NCBI GenBank assembly: GCA_900555005.1
Contig: USJM01000101.1
Span: forward strand, 1-6,700
Length of the DNA: 6,700 nucleotides
Source of the DNA: an uncultured Lachnospiraceae bacterium
Lineage (GTDB): Bacteria; Bacillota_A; Clostridia; Lachnospirales; Lachnospiraceae
Direction: 5' to 3'
The notes under the pieces are model-generated. The model was not told the DNA's origin. It saw nothing but the letters and a program-made list of their open reading frames with translations, and did not search any database. Within the stretch, counting starts at the first letter, position 1. Each line of letters opens with the position of its first letter. This document shows, piece after piece, positions 1 to 5,227 of this stretch. Position numbers and translations under genes: made by a program.

Positions 1-868
1 CACAGCCCTGGAGCCCCCGGCCGCTGACCGACTTCTGGCGGGTCGGACGGGCGACAGAACGGAAACTTCAGCAGGCCGGGCTTTTTACGATGGGAGACAT
101 CGCCAGGTGCTCGCTCGGAAAACCGGACGAGTACTATAACGAAGATCTTCTCTATGACCTCTTTGGCGTCAGCGCGGAGCTTCTGATTGACCATGCCTGG
201 GGCTGGGAGCCCTGTACCCTCGCGGATATAAGGGCGTACAAGCCGGGAACCGCAGCATTTCGTCCGGACAGGTACTGCTGGAGCCGTACGATTATGATCA
301 TGGAAGGGTCATCATCAGGGAAATGGCGGAGAAGCTGTCGCTGGAGCTGTTCTCGAGGCGCCTTGTCACCGATCAGCTGGTGCTGGATGTGGGATATGAT
401 ATTGATAACGTTGAAAAACCGGATCTTCGCGCTTATCTTCGGGGAAAGGTGACACTTGACCGGTATGGCAGAAAGGTGCCCAGGCCGGCGCATGGATCGG
501 AAAATCTCACAGCACAGACGGCCTCCACGGAGGAGATCATCCAGGCGGCGGTCCGCCTCTACGACCGGATCACAGATCGCAGGCTGATGATACGAAGATT
601 CAATCTCTCGGCCAGTCATACCGTCCCGGAATCGGCTGTGAAAAAAGAGGAGATGTACGAACAGCTGGATCTGTTTACAGATTACGACCTTCTCGAAAAA
701 CAGAGAAAACAGAAACAGGAAAAGAGAGAGCGGGAGAGAAAGATGCAGGAGGCGGTGCTTGCGATCAAGAACCGCTTCGGGAAGAACGCGGTTGTCCGCG
801 GGACGAGTTTTGAGGAAGGGGCAACCGGACGCAGGCGGAACGAGCAGATCGGCGGACATCAGGAATAA
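1..868 (+). pseudogene. Y-family DNA polymerase (UmuC/DinB-like), 5'-truncated by window edge and frameshifted
   Basis: Lesion-bypass DNA polymerase, C-terminal part only; the catalytic palm lies left of the window. The first frame (codons from position 3) encodes a helix-hairpin-helix thumb (PLTDFWRVGRATERKL, then LFTMGDIA) and continues to IRAYKP. The family's next stretch, RSISSGQVLLEPYDYD, is found only in the frame one base back, from about 248. A single missing base at the GGG run 245-247 therefore separates the two parts; GGGG would restore K-P-G-N-R-S. The second frame carries the little-finger domain (LVTDQLVLDVGYDI), a beta-clamp binding motif QLDLF at 662-676, a highly charged K/R/E segment (about 697-750), and the typical family ending RFGKNAVVRGTSFEEGATGRRRNEQIGGH. 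Together about 288 residues of a roughly 410-residue family are present. The gene is probably in one operon with the YolD-like gene downstream, as in many Firmicutes. It is either a real inactivating indel or a sequencing error. Confidence 0.88.
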
Positions 869-985
869 GGAAAGGCCCCTGCCGGTCTGGCGATAGAAGA
901 AGCGGACCGATGGAGCGGAAGAGGGGCGAACATCAGGAACAGGCAGGACAAGCGCCGGTCAGACGCTGACAGGGGCAGGCAGACG

Positions 986-1043
986 GAGCAGGCAGGCGGG
1001 AGGAGAACAGGCATGAGCGGGCAGACGGGAGGAGGACAGGCGT
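986..1043 (+). repeat. 29-bp tandem duplication carrying a ribosome site and start codon
   Basis: Two adjacent 29-bp copies (986-1014 and 1015-1043) differ at only four positions; a third partial copy begins at 1044 (GAGTGGGCAGAC) and diverges. Each copy holds a GGGAGGAG-type Shine-Dalgarno followed by a start codon: ATG at 1013 and GTG at 1042. Each start reads M-S-G-Q-T. The first opens a 10-codon frame whose TGA (1043-1045) overlaps the GTG start of the YolD-like gene as GTGA. The surrounding spacer (869-985) is rich in purines and GCAGGCAG-like words but shows no gene. Confidence 0.85.
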
Positions 1044-1518
1044 GAGTGGGCAGACCAGAAACAGGGAAAACCGGGCAGCGGGAGAGATCCAGCCGGACTA
1101 CAGCGATATCATCAATCTGCCGCATCATGTCTCTGTACGGCATCCGCAGATGTCCCGGACGGCCAGAGCCGCTCAGTTCGGTTCATTTGAGCCGCTGAGA
1201 GACTACAGGGACGCGCTTGCCGAGGAGCGGCGGCTCACGGATGAGCGGCCGGTGCTTTCGGAAGAAGAACAGAAAAAGCTGAATGAGATGGTTGCAAAAC
1301 TGGCAGCGGAAACGGCGCAGCCTTCCGTCACACATCCAGAGATCCGGATGACGGTCTTTGTGCAGGATGAGAAAAAGGAGGGCGGCAGGATCGAGGAGAT
1401 CCCCGGCACCCTCCGGGCTGTCAATCTGGAGCTGAGATACCTGGTGCTGGCGGACGGCCGGAAGGTTCCCTTCCGGGACCTCCTGAGACTGACCACCGGA
1501 CGACCAGAGCAGCATTAG
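1042..1518 (+). CDS. YolD-like protein, partner of UmuC-type polymerase
   Basis: A 158-residue protein of the YolD-like family, small proteins encoded beside UmuC-type polymerases in Firmicutes chromosomes and mobile elements; their biochemical role is not settled. The diagnostic block is at residues 20-50: YSDIINLPHHVSVRHPQMS, then ARAAQFGSFEPL. An acidic helix with LTDERP (65-70) and SEEEQKKLNEM (73-83) follows. The C-terminal half (about 101-150) looks like a small beta-rich domain (IRMTVFVQDE, LRYLVLADGRKVPF). The start is GTG, with GGAGG at 1031-1035 six bases upstream; it sits in the second copy of a 29-bp duplication. The gene lies 173 bp after the polymerase stop and converges on the minus-strand gene ending at 1553. 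The assignment rests on the conserved motif and the polymerase neighbour. Confidence 0.85.
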   Translation: MSGQTRNRENRAAGEIQPDYSDIINLPHHVSVRHPQMSRTARAAQFGSFEPLRDYRDALAEERRLTDERPVLSEEEQKKLNEMVAKLAAETAQPSVTHPEIRMTVFVQDEKKEGGRIEEIPGTLRAVNLELRYLVLADGRKVPFRDLLRLTTGRPEQH

Positions 1519-1552
1519 CATGCGGATTCATTCGCGGGCGGCACGCGGAACA

Positions 1553-1960
1553 TCAGGCAATTTTACCGGCACCGCGAAGCAGGTTTTCCGTGATGCGGAC
1601 AGCCTCGTAGACCATATCGTCACAGTGCTGCTTCTTCGGGGCGCCTTTCTCTGCGTTCACCCGGAGCAGGTCGCGGCACTGCGTCATGCCATCATGGCTC
1701 TGCTGAAACTGCTTCCAGTAGGACATGACCGTCCCTGTGTCACTGACACCGTAAAGACCCAGGACAAGCAGGCCGCCTGACATGGCACCGCAGACGCCGC
1801 CGATTCTCATGCCGGAGCCGAAGTTGGCAGTCAGGTCAGCTGCCATCTGGCTGCTCAGTCCCTTCTCCTCGCAGAAGGCCATCAGCACAGCCTGCGCGCA
1901 GTTGTAGTGAACGTTCGGATCATTTCTCAGGGCTTTTGCCCGCTCAAGATATTTACTCAT
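1553..1960 (-). CDS. C_GCAxxG_C_C family putative redox-active protein
   Basis: A 135-residue soluble protein of the C_GCAxxG_C_C family, common in anaerobic Clostridia and presumed to be redox-active or metal-binding through its cysteines; the reaction is unknown. Visible motifs are HYNCAQAV (Cys21), a glycine-rich GSGMRIGGVCGAMSGG block (Cys57 in the CGA element), and two late cysteines, Cys95 (TQCRD) and Cys113 (QHCDD). Cys30 (AFCEE) is an extra one. No signal peptide or membrane segment is evident. The ATG at 1960 is preceded on the minus strand by an AAGGGA ribosome site about five bases away. It follows the histidine phosphatase gene by 77 bp on the same strand, so cotranscription is likely. 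The 34-bp gap to the convergent YolD-like gene shows no clear terminator. Confidence 0.88.
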   Translation of the reverse strand: MSKYLERAKALRNDPNVHYNCAQAVLMAFCEEKGLSSQMAADLTANFGSGMRIGGVCGAMSGGLLVLGLYGVSDTGTVMSYWKQFQQSHDGMTQCRDLLRVNAEKGAPKKQHCDDMVYEAVRITENLLRGAGKIA

Positions 1961-2037
1961 ATTTGTCCCTTCCGCTGCTTTTCGCTGCAGCTTTTACCCT
2001 TCGAATCGGGCGGTATCATTGTATAGATGTGTCCGGC

Positions 2038-2628
2038 TCAGAGCTTATAATCCTGAAGCATCCTGTGCTGCCCCGGGTCTGCATCAAACACACGGATTTC
2101 GCAGTTGTGTGCCCGCGGCCGCCACATGTAGCCGCTCTTCTTGTCAAGCATGCAGCCGGAGAGTGCACGCATCGTCCCGCCGTGGCAGGCGATCAGGATG
2201 TTCTCGCAGTGATGCGTCTGGCCCTCTTTCACAATGTCGCTCAGGCAGGCATGCGTGCGGCGGACCAGGGATGAGATGGGCTCCACGGTTTTTGGAGCCG
2301 GGAAGATGGCCGGCATCGCCCAGAACAGGAACATCGGAAGCCCGAGATGAAGATATGGGCGAAGCTCGTACTTCCCGAAGTCCACCTCAATCAGCCTGGG
2401 ATCGATGATGACATCTTTCTCCGGGACATTCCCGATGATGACAGCCGTGTCGATCGCGCGCCTGAGCGGACTGGCGTAGACCGCGTCAAAGGTGACATCC
2501 CCGATCATCTTCCTTGCCGCTTTCGCCTGGCTGAAGCCGGTCTCGTTGAGCGGTTCATCCGTGTGGCCCTGCATCAGATGCGCTTTGTTCAGTTTTGTCT
2601 GTCCGTGCCTGGTAATCCAGATTTTCAT
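2038..2628 (-). CDS. Histidine phosphatase family protein (phosphoglycerate mutase-like)
   Basis: A 196-residue member of the histidine phosphatase superfamily, which transfers phosphate from small metabolites or proteins to an active-site histidine. The catalytic signature RHGQT is at residues 7-11 (nucleophile His8). SPLRRA (53-58) supplies the second phosphate-binding arginine, Arg56. An acidic catalytic residue is likely in LIEVDFGKYE (Glu81 or Glu88), and the second catalytic histidine is His149 in ACHGG. Length fits the PhoE/GpmB-like branch, but substrate cannot be read from sequence; it should not be called a glycolytic mutase. The ATG at 2628 has a GAAGGGG ribosome site just upstream on the minus strand. 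It is first in a probable two-gene unit with the C_GCAxxG_C_C gene and diverges from the DUF438 gene. Confidence 0.93.
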   Translation of the reverse strand: MKIWITRHGQTKLNKAHLMQGHTDEPLNETGFSQAKAARKMIGDVTFDAVYASPLRRAIDTAVIIGNVPEKDVIIDPRLIEVDFGKYELRPYLHLGLPMFLFWAMPAIFPAPKTVEPISSLVRRTHACLSDIVKEGQTHHCENILIACHGGTMRALSGCMLDKKSGYMWRPRAHNCEIRVFDADPGQHRMLQDYKL

Positions 2629-2669
2629 CCTTATCCCCTTCCAGTACTGCAGAGAAGTATGATACTGTC

Positions 2670-2698
2670 ATCATAAGTCATCCTGTGTATTCAGGCAA
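2670..2698 (-). promoter_or_regulatory. Sigma-A-type promoter for the histidine phosphatase gene
   Basis: On the minus strand TTGCCT (2693-2698) and TATGAT (2670-2675) are separated by exactly 17 bp. Transcription would begin near 2663, leaving a leader of about 35 nt with the GAAGGGG ribosome site. The spacing and hexamers are good, but this is inferred from sequence only. Confidence 0.6.
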
Positions 2699-2785
2699 GG
2701 GACCAAATGTCTGCCTTGTACCATCGGAAAGGAGTAAAATAGAGGCAATGAAAAAATGAACGAATGAACGATCGGAAAGAAAAGC

Positions 2786-2840
2786 GTTGTTATAGCAACA
2801 GATACATTTTTATAGCAACGTATAATGGCGTTATAAGAAC
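2786..2840 (+). promoter_or_regulatory. Promoter region with palindromic operator and ~20-bp-phased repeats
   Basis: A near-perfect 14-bp palindrome, GTTGTTATAGCAAC (2786-2799), lies upstream of a consensus TATAAT (2821-2826) that lacks a recognisable -35 box. With a start near 2833-2834, the palindrome is centred at about -41, the usual site for a CRP/FNR-type class II activator. Its half TTATAGCAAC recurs exactly at 2810-2819, and a variant TTATAAGAAC is at 2831-2840, so the three elements are 20-21 bp apart, on one face of the helix. This suggests control by a CRP/FNR-family regulator (for example an HcpR-like nitrosative-stress factor), but regulator identity is inference. Confidence 0.55.
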
Positions 2841-2879
2841 ATGATACATCATACCAAAGGAAGTCAGGAGGATCAGGAG

Positions 2880-4193
2880 ATGGCAGAGCTTGGAAATGTA
2901 CAGCAGCTGAAGGCGATGCTTCAGAGACTGGGAGCAGGTGAAGACCTGGCTTCTGTGAGAGAGGACTTTGTGAAGTCGTTCAAGGATGTTCCGGTGAAGG
3001 ACATCATGGCGGCGGAGCAGGAGCTGATCAAAGGCGGCGCGGATCCCAGAAAGATCACGAAGCTCTGTGACCTGCACTCCGCACTTTTCCACGGCAAGAC
3101 GGAAGGCGAGGTCATCCGTGAGCAGAAGCGGATGAAGAAGCAGGACCTTCTTCAGCTGCCGGAGGGACACCCGGTCGATTACTTTATCCGCGAGAACAGT
3201 GCGCTCGAGCTCATTCTGAACAATCTTCAGATGGCGCTTGAGAATGGCGGGCACGACGACAAGGTTCAGCTGGCGATGGTCCGTCTGAAGAAAATCCGCG
3301 CCCTGTACGGGAAGAAGGAAGAGCTGGTCATGGCACCGCTGGAGCGCTATGGCATCACCGGCCCGAGTGAGGTGATGTGGGGCGTCGACGACGAGATCAA
3401 GGCGGAGGTGGGCAGACTCGTCCGCGGCCTTCAGAGAGCAAGTTCAGAAGAGCTGAAAGAACCGATTCTTGCGGTGATCAAGCGTATGCGCGAGATGATC
3501 TACAAAGATGAGAACATTCTTCTGCCGATTGCGATGCAGAACCTCACGGATGATGAGTGGGTGGATGTCTATCGCGATCTTCCGGAGATGGGACCTGTCT
3601 TTATCTCGGAAATTCCGAAATGGGCGCACGGTGAGCAGGTGCTCATGGAGCGGACGCAGGCGGAGAGAAGTGCAGCGGAGGCGGGGGAGATAAAAACGCC
3701 GGCATCCGCCGCGGATTTTGAACAGGCGGTCGTTCATTTCGATGGAAATGGATCTGATAGCCCTGCCGGCGAGATGACGGTCGCACAGCTTCGCAGCCTG
3801 ATAAAGATCCTGCCGCTGGACATTACCTTCATCGATGACCAGATGATCAACCGCTTCTATAAAAATGGGGACAAGGTTTTCTCGCGTCCGCTCTCGACGC
3901 TTGGACAGTCGACCTTCCAGTGTCATCCGGTGCCGATCCGAGCGGTCGTGAAGAATCTGACGGATGATTTCAGGAGCGGCGCGAGGGACTCCTTCACACG
4001 CTGGATCCCGAATCCGGACCGGCCGGTGAAGGTGACCTACCTGGCAGTCCGTGACAAGGAAGGAACCTACCTGGGCGCGGCAGAAATCATCCAGGATATG
4101 ACGGAGGCGTTCCGCCAGTTTCGCAGTATGGAAGCTGCGTCCATGAAGGCGGAGGCGATGAAGGCCGCAAAGACAAAGCCTGATCAGGCATAA
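2880..4193 (+). CDS. DUF438 / hemerythrin-like / PAS domain protein
   Basis: A 437-residue cytoplasmic protein. In related proteins DUF438 is followed by a hemerythrin HHE domain and a PAS domain; roles in oxygen, NO or redox sensing are suspected but not established. DUF438 occupies about residues 1-90 (VKDIMAAEQELIKGG, KLCDLHSALFHG). The hemerythrin-like part spans about 94-245 (EGHPVDYFIREN, LERYGITGPSEVMWGVDDEI, YKDENILLPIA, DDEWVDVY). The PAS domain covers about 298-410 (LPLDITFIDD, CHPVPIRAVV, YLAVRDKEGTYLGAAEIIQD). The tail contains short A-M-K-A repeats. ATG 2880 is chosen because AGGAGG (2866-2871) sits 8 bases upstream; an in-frame ATG at 2841 has no ribosome site. Several positions that I recall as iron-ligand histidines in relatives are not histidine here (Asp100, Leu142, Asp170), so the diiron site may be degenerate. 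The 3' end merges into a tandem repeat. Confidence 0.9.
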   Translation: MAELGNVQQLKAMLQRLGAGEDLASVREDFVKSFKDVPVKDIMAAEQELIKGGADPRKITKLCDLHSALFHGKTEGEVIREQKRMKKQDLLQLPEGHPVDYFIRENSALELILNNLQMALENGGHDDKVQLAMVRLKKIRALYGKKEELVMAPLERYGITGPSEVMWGVDDEIKAEVGRLVRGLQRASSEELKEPILAVIKRMREMIYKDENILLPIAMQNLTDDEWVDVYRDLPEMGPVFISEIPKWAHGEQVLMERTQAERSAAEAGEIKTPASAADFEQAVVHFDGNGSDSPAGEMTVAQLRSLIKILPLDITFIDDQMINRFYKNGDKVFSRPLSTLGQSTFQCHPVPIRAVVKNLTDDFRSGARDSFTRWIPNPDRPVKVTYLAVRDKEGTYLGAAEIIQDMTEAFRQFRSMEAASMKAEAMKAAKTKPDQA

Positions 4194-4349
4194 TATAGAG
4201 AAGCGATCGAATCAAACATAACACAGACGTGGCCGGATCGGGTATGACAAGGAAGCAGTCGGATCAGGCGTAACAAAGATGCAGTCGGAGCGGGCAGCAA
4301 ACAGACTGGTCGGATCGGGGATCACACAGGAGGCCGGAGCGGTATGGCA
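4180..4349 (+). repeat. Degenerate ~26-bp tandem repeat starting at the DUF438 gene stop
   Basis: Seven diverged units begin at 4180, 4208, 4234, 4260, 4286, 4311 and 4335 (spacings 28, 26, 26, 26, 25, 24). The unit core resembles CGGATCRGGYRTAAC followed by an A-rich part and often GCAGT. The first unit includes the last codons and TAA stop of the DUF438 gene (GATCAGGCATAA), and unit four repeats GATCAGGCGTAA almost exactly. The repeat fills most of the 191-bp gap before the DUF488 gene. No open frame or hairpin explains it; it looks like old serial duplication of the gene's 3' end. Confidence 0.75.
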
Positions 4350-4384
4350 TGATCTCCGGCGGGGAGAGTCAGGAGGAAAGGGCG

Positions 4385-4741
4385 ATGGGCATGCTTCAGA
4401 TAAAGAGAGTCTATGAGGCGCCGGAGGAGCAGGACGGCTATCGGATCCTGGTTGACCGCCTCTGGCCGAGAGGGATCAGCAAGGAAAAGGCAAAGCTGGA
4501 CCTCTGGGAGAAGAGTATTGCGCCGACAAAGGAACTCCGGGCCTGGTACGGGCATGTGCCGGAGCGGTTCGAGGAGTTTGCCGGAAGGGACCGGGAGGAG
4601 CTGAAAGGCAATCCCGACATGGAGGCGTTCAGAAGTCTGGTAGCAGAAAAGCTACAGGATGGGAATGTCACCCTTCTGTATGCGGCGAAGGAGGGTGCAC
4701 TCAGCAATGCCGCCGTCCTTTTGGAAGATCTGAAGGCTTGA
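4385..4741 (+). CDS. DUF488 family protein (YeaO-like)
   Basis: A 118-residue small cytoplasmic protein of the DUF488 family (YeaO-like branch), function unknown. The family signature is complete: IKRVYE (6-11), DGYRILVDRLWPRGISKEKA (17-36), LDLWEKSIAPTKELRAWYGH (39-57), PERFEEF (59-65) and the C-terminal core VTLLYAAKEG (95-104). Conserved Arg25, Trp27, Arg29 and the Trp54-Tyr55-Gly56-His57 cluster are likely functional residues. ATG 4385 is preferred because AGGAGG (4371-4376) lies eight bases before it; the upstream in-frame ATG at 4349 lies within the repeat and lacks a good site, and ATG 4391 is a second possibility. No promoter is obvious in the repeat-filled gap, so it may be transcribed with the DUF438 gene. 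It is followed immediately by a strong terminator. Confidence 0.9.
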   Translation: MGMLQIKRVYEAPEEQDGYRILVDRLWPRGISKEKAKLDLWEKSIAPTKELRAWYGHVPERFEEFAGRDREELKGNPDMEAFRSLVAEKLQDGNVTLLYAAKEGALSNAAVLLEDLKA

Positions 4742-4759
4742 GCGTACGGCTGCAGTCTG

Positions 4760-4799
4760 CCGGCTGCCGGGACAGGGTGTCCCGGTGGCTGGTTTTTTT
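4760..4799 (+). terminator. Strong Rho-independent terminator after the DUF488 gene
   Basis: A 15-bp stem (4760-4774 pairing with 4778-4792, three G-T wobbles) closes on a GGG loop and is followed directly by seven T residues (4793-4799). It ends the DUF488 transcript just upstream of the copper promoter, insulating the two units. Confidence 0.93.
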
Positions 4800-4803
4800 C
4801 TTC

Positions 4804-4830
4804 TTGACACATACCCCCTAAGGGTATAAT
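4804..4830 (+). promoter_or_regulatory. Copper-locus promoter (TTGACA / TATAAT)
   Basis: Perfect consensus hexamers TTGACA (4804-4809) and TATAAT (4825-4830) are separated by only 15 bp; a weaker TAATAT (4827-4832) would give 17 bp. The spacer is occupied by a CsoR-type operator. Transcription should start near 4837-4839. Confidence 0.8.
4811..4827 (+). promoter_or_regulatory. CsoR-type operator 1, inside the promoter
   Basis: The inverted repeat ATACCC-N5-GGGTAT overlaps the promoter spacer and the start of the -10 box. This is the form of CsoR copper-repressor operators in Firmicutes copZA promoters: apo-CsoR binds and blocks polymerase, and Cu(I) releases it. The csoR gene itself is not in the window. 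Confidence 0.8.
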
Positions 4831-4846
4831 ATGCTGTTGTCAGCGG

Positions 4847-4863
4847 ATACCCAAGAGGGGTAT
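4847..4863 (+). promoter_or_regulatory. CsoR-type operator 2, in the transcribed leader
   Basis: A second inverted repeat of the same architecture, ATACCC-N5-GGGTAT, is centred 36 bp downstream of operator 1, just after the predicted transcription start. A repressor here would act as a roadblock or by binding cooperatively with operator 1. Confidence 0.75.
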
Positions 4864-4966
4864 ACAATACGGGAGGCAGATGCAGATGTCGTTTGCAGCC
4901 TGCCGGGAATCAGGCATCTCTGCCGGAGGGCGGCGGAGGCAGACTCCGCGGACAGAAAGGTCTTCT

Positions 4967-5227
4967 ATGACACAGTATACAGTAACAGGAATGAGCTGCG
5001 CGTCCTGCCAGGCTCATGTCGAAAAGGCGGTTTCGAAGGTGCCGGGTGTGAAGGCAGTCTCGGTCTCGCTTCTGACCAATTCAATGGGCGTCGAGGGAAC
5101 GGCGGACAGCGCCGCTGTCATCGCGGCGGTTGAGAAGGCCGGCTACGGTGCCAGCCTCAGGGAGGAAAGCGCAAAGAGCAGCGAAAGAGTGCAGGCAGCA
5201 GACTCAGGGCTCAGGAGGAAGCCCTGA
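4967..5227 (+). CDS. copA: CopA N-terminal HMA copper-binding domain (CopZ-like 86-aa product)
   Basis: This frame encodes a heavy-metal-associated domain that binds Cu(I) through Cys11 and Cys14 in GMSCASC, followed by the fold residues VEKAVSKVPGVKAVSVSLLTNSM and VEKAGYGA (Tyr60). It ends after a hydrophilic linker at TGA 5225-5227, so the frame alone makes an 86-residue CopZ-like protein. The ATPase body continues one base back (-1), so this is normally the N-terminus of a single CopA. ATG 4967 gives the usual family start M-T-Q-Y-T-V-T-G with AAAGG six bases upstream. In-frame ATGs at 4880 and 4886 have a stronger GGGAGG site (4871-4876) but would add an unusual Arg/Ser-rich 27-29-residue extension, so the start is not certain. 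Expression should be copper-induced through the two CsoR-type operators. Confidence 0.85.
   Translation: MTQYTVTGMSCASCQAHVEKAVSKVPGVKAVSVSLLTNSMGVEGTADSAAVIAAVEKAGYGASLREESAKSSERVQAADSGLRRKP
5204..5227 (+). other. Stem-loop at the HMA-frame stop with Shine-Dalgarno in the loop
   Basis: TCAGGGCT (5204-5211) pairs perfectly with AGCCCTGA (5220-5227); the 8-nt loop CAGGAGGA contains AGGAGG (5213-5218). The 3' arm contains the TGA stop of the HMA frame, and a CTG codon in the ATPase frame (5224-5226) overlaps it five bases after AGGAGG. The structure lies exactly where the reading frame changes. It could affect recoding or reinitiation, or be incidental. Confidence 0.55.

Noticed and set aside
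152..859. Minus-strand open frame of 235 codons opposite the polymerase gene
   Set aside because: The plus strand encodes conserved Y-family polymerase sequence in two frames; the antisense product has no motif.
1520..1780. Plus-strand open frame after the YolD-like gene
   Set aside because: It overlaps the C_GCAxxG_C_C gene antisense, has no ribosome site and no recognisable domain.
1974..1991. Small hairpin GCTGC/GCAGC between the two minus-strand genes
   Set aside because: A five-base stem without a T-run; too weak to call a terminator or regulatory element.
2748..2844. Mini-ORFs (three to 26 codons) at the tandem AATGAACG repeat before the DUF438 gene
   Set aside because: The 8-bp repeat 2755-2770 creates overlapping ATG...TGA frames, but they lie upstream of the predicted promoter and show no conserved feature.
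2841..2879. Longer N-terminus of the DUF438 protein from ATG 2841
   Set aside because: No ribosome site and only about eight bases from the predicted transcription start; ATG 2880 has AGGAGG at ideal spacing.
4180..4349. CRISPR array
   Set aside because: Units are head-to-tail and diverged throughout, with no conserved repeat separated by unique spacers and no cas genes.
4831..5133. Plus-strand frame starting immediately at the -10 box
   Set aside because: The start would lie upstream of the transcription start and the translation is motif-free; the HMA frame is the real one.
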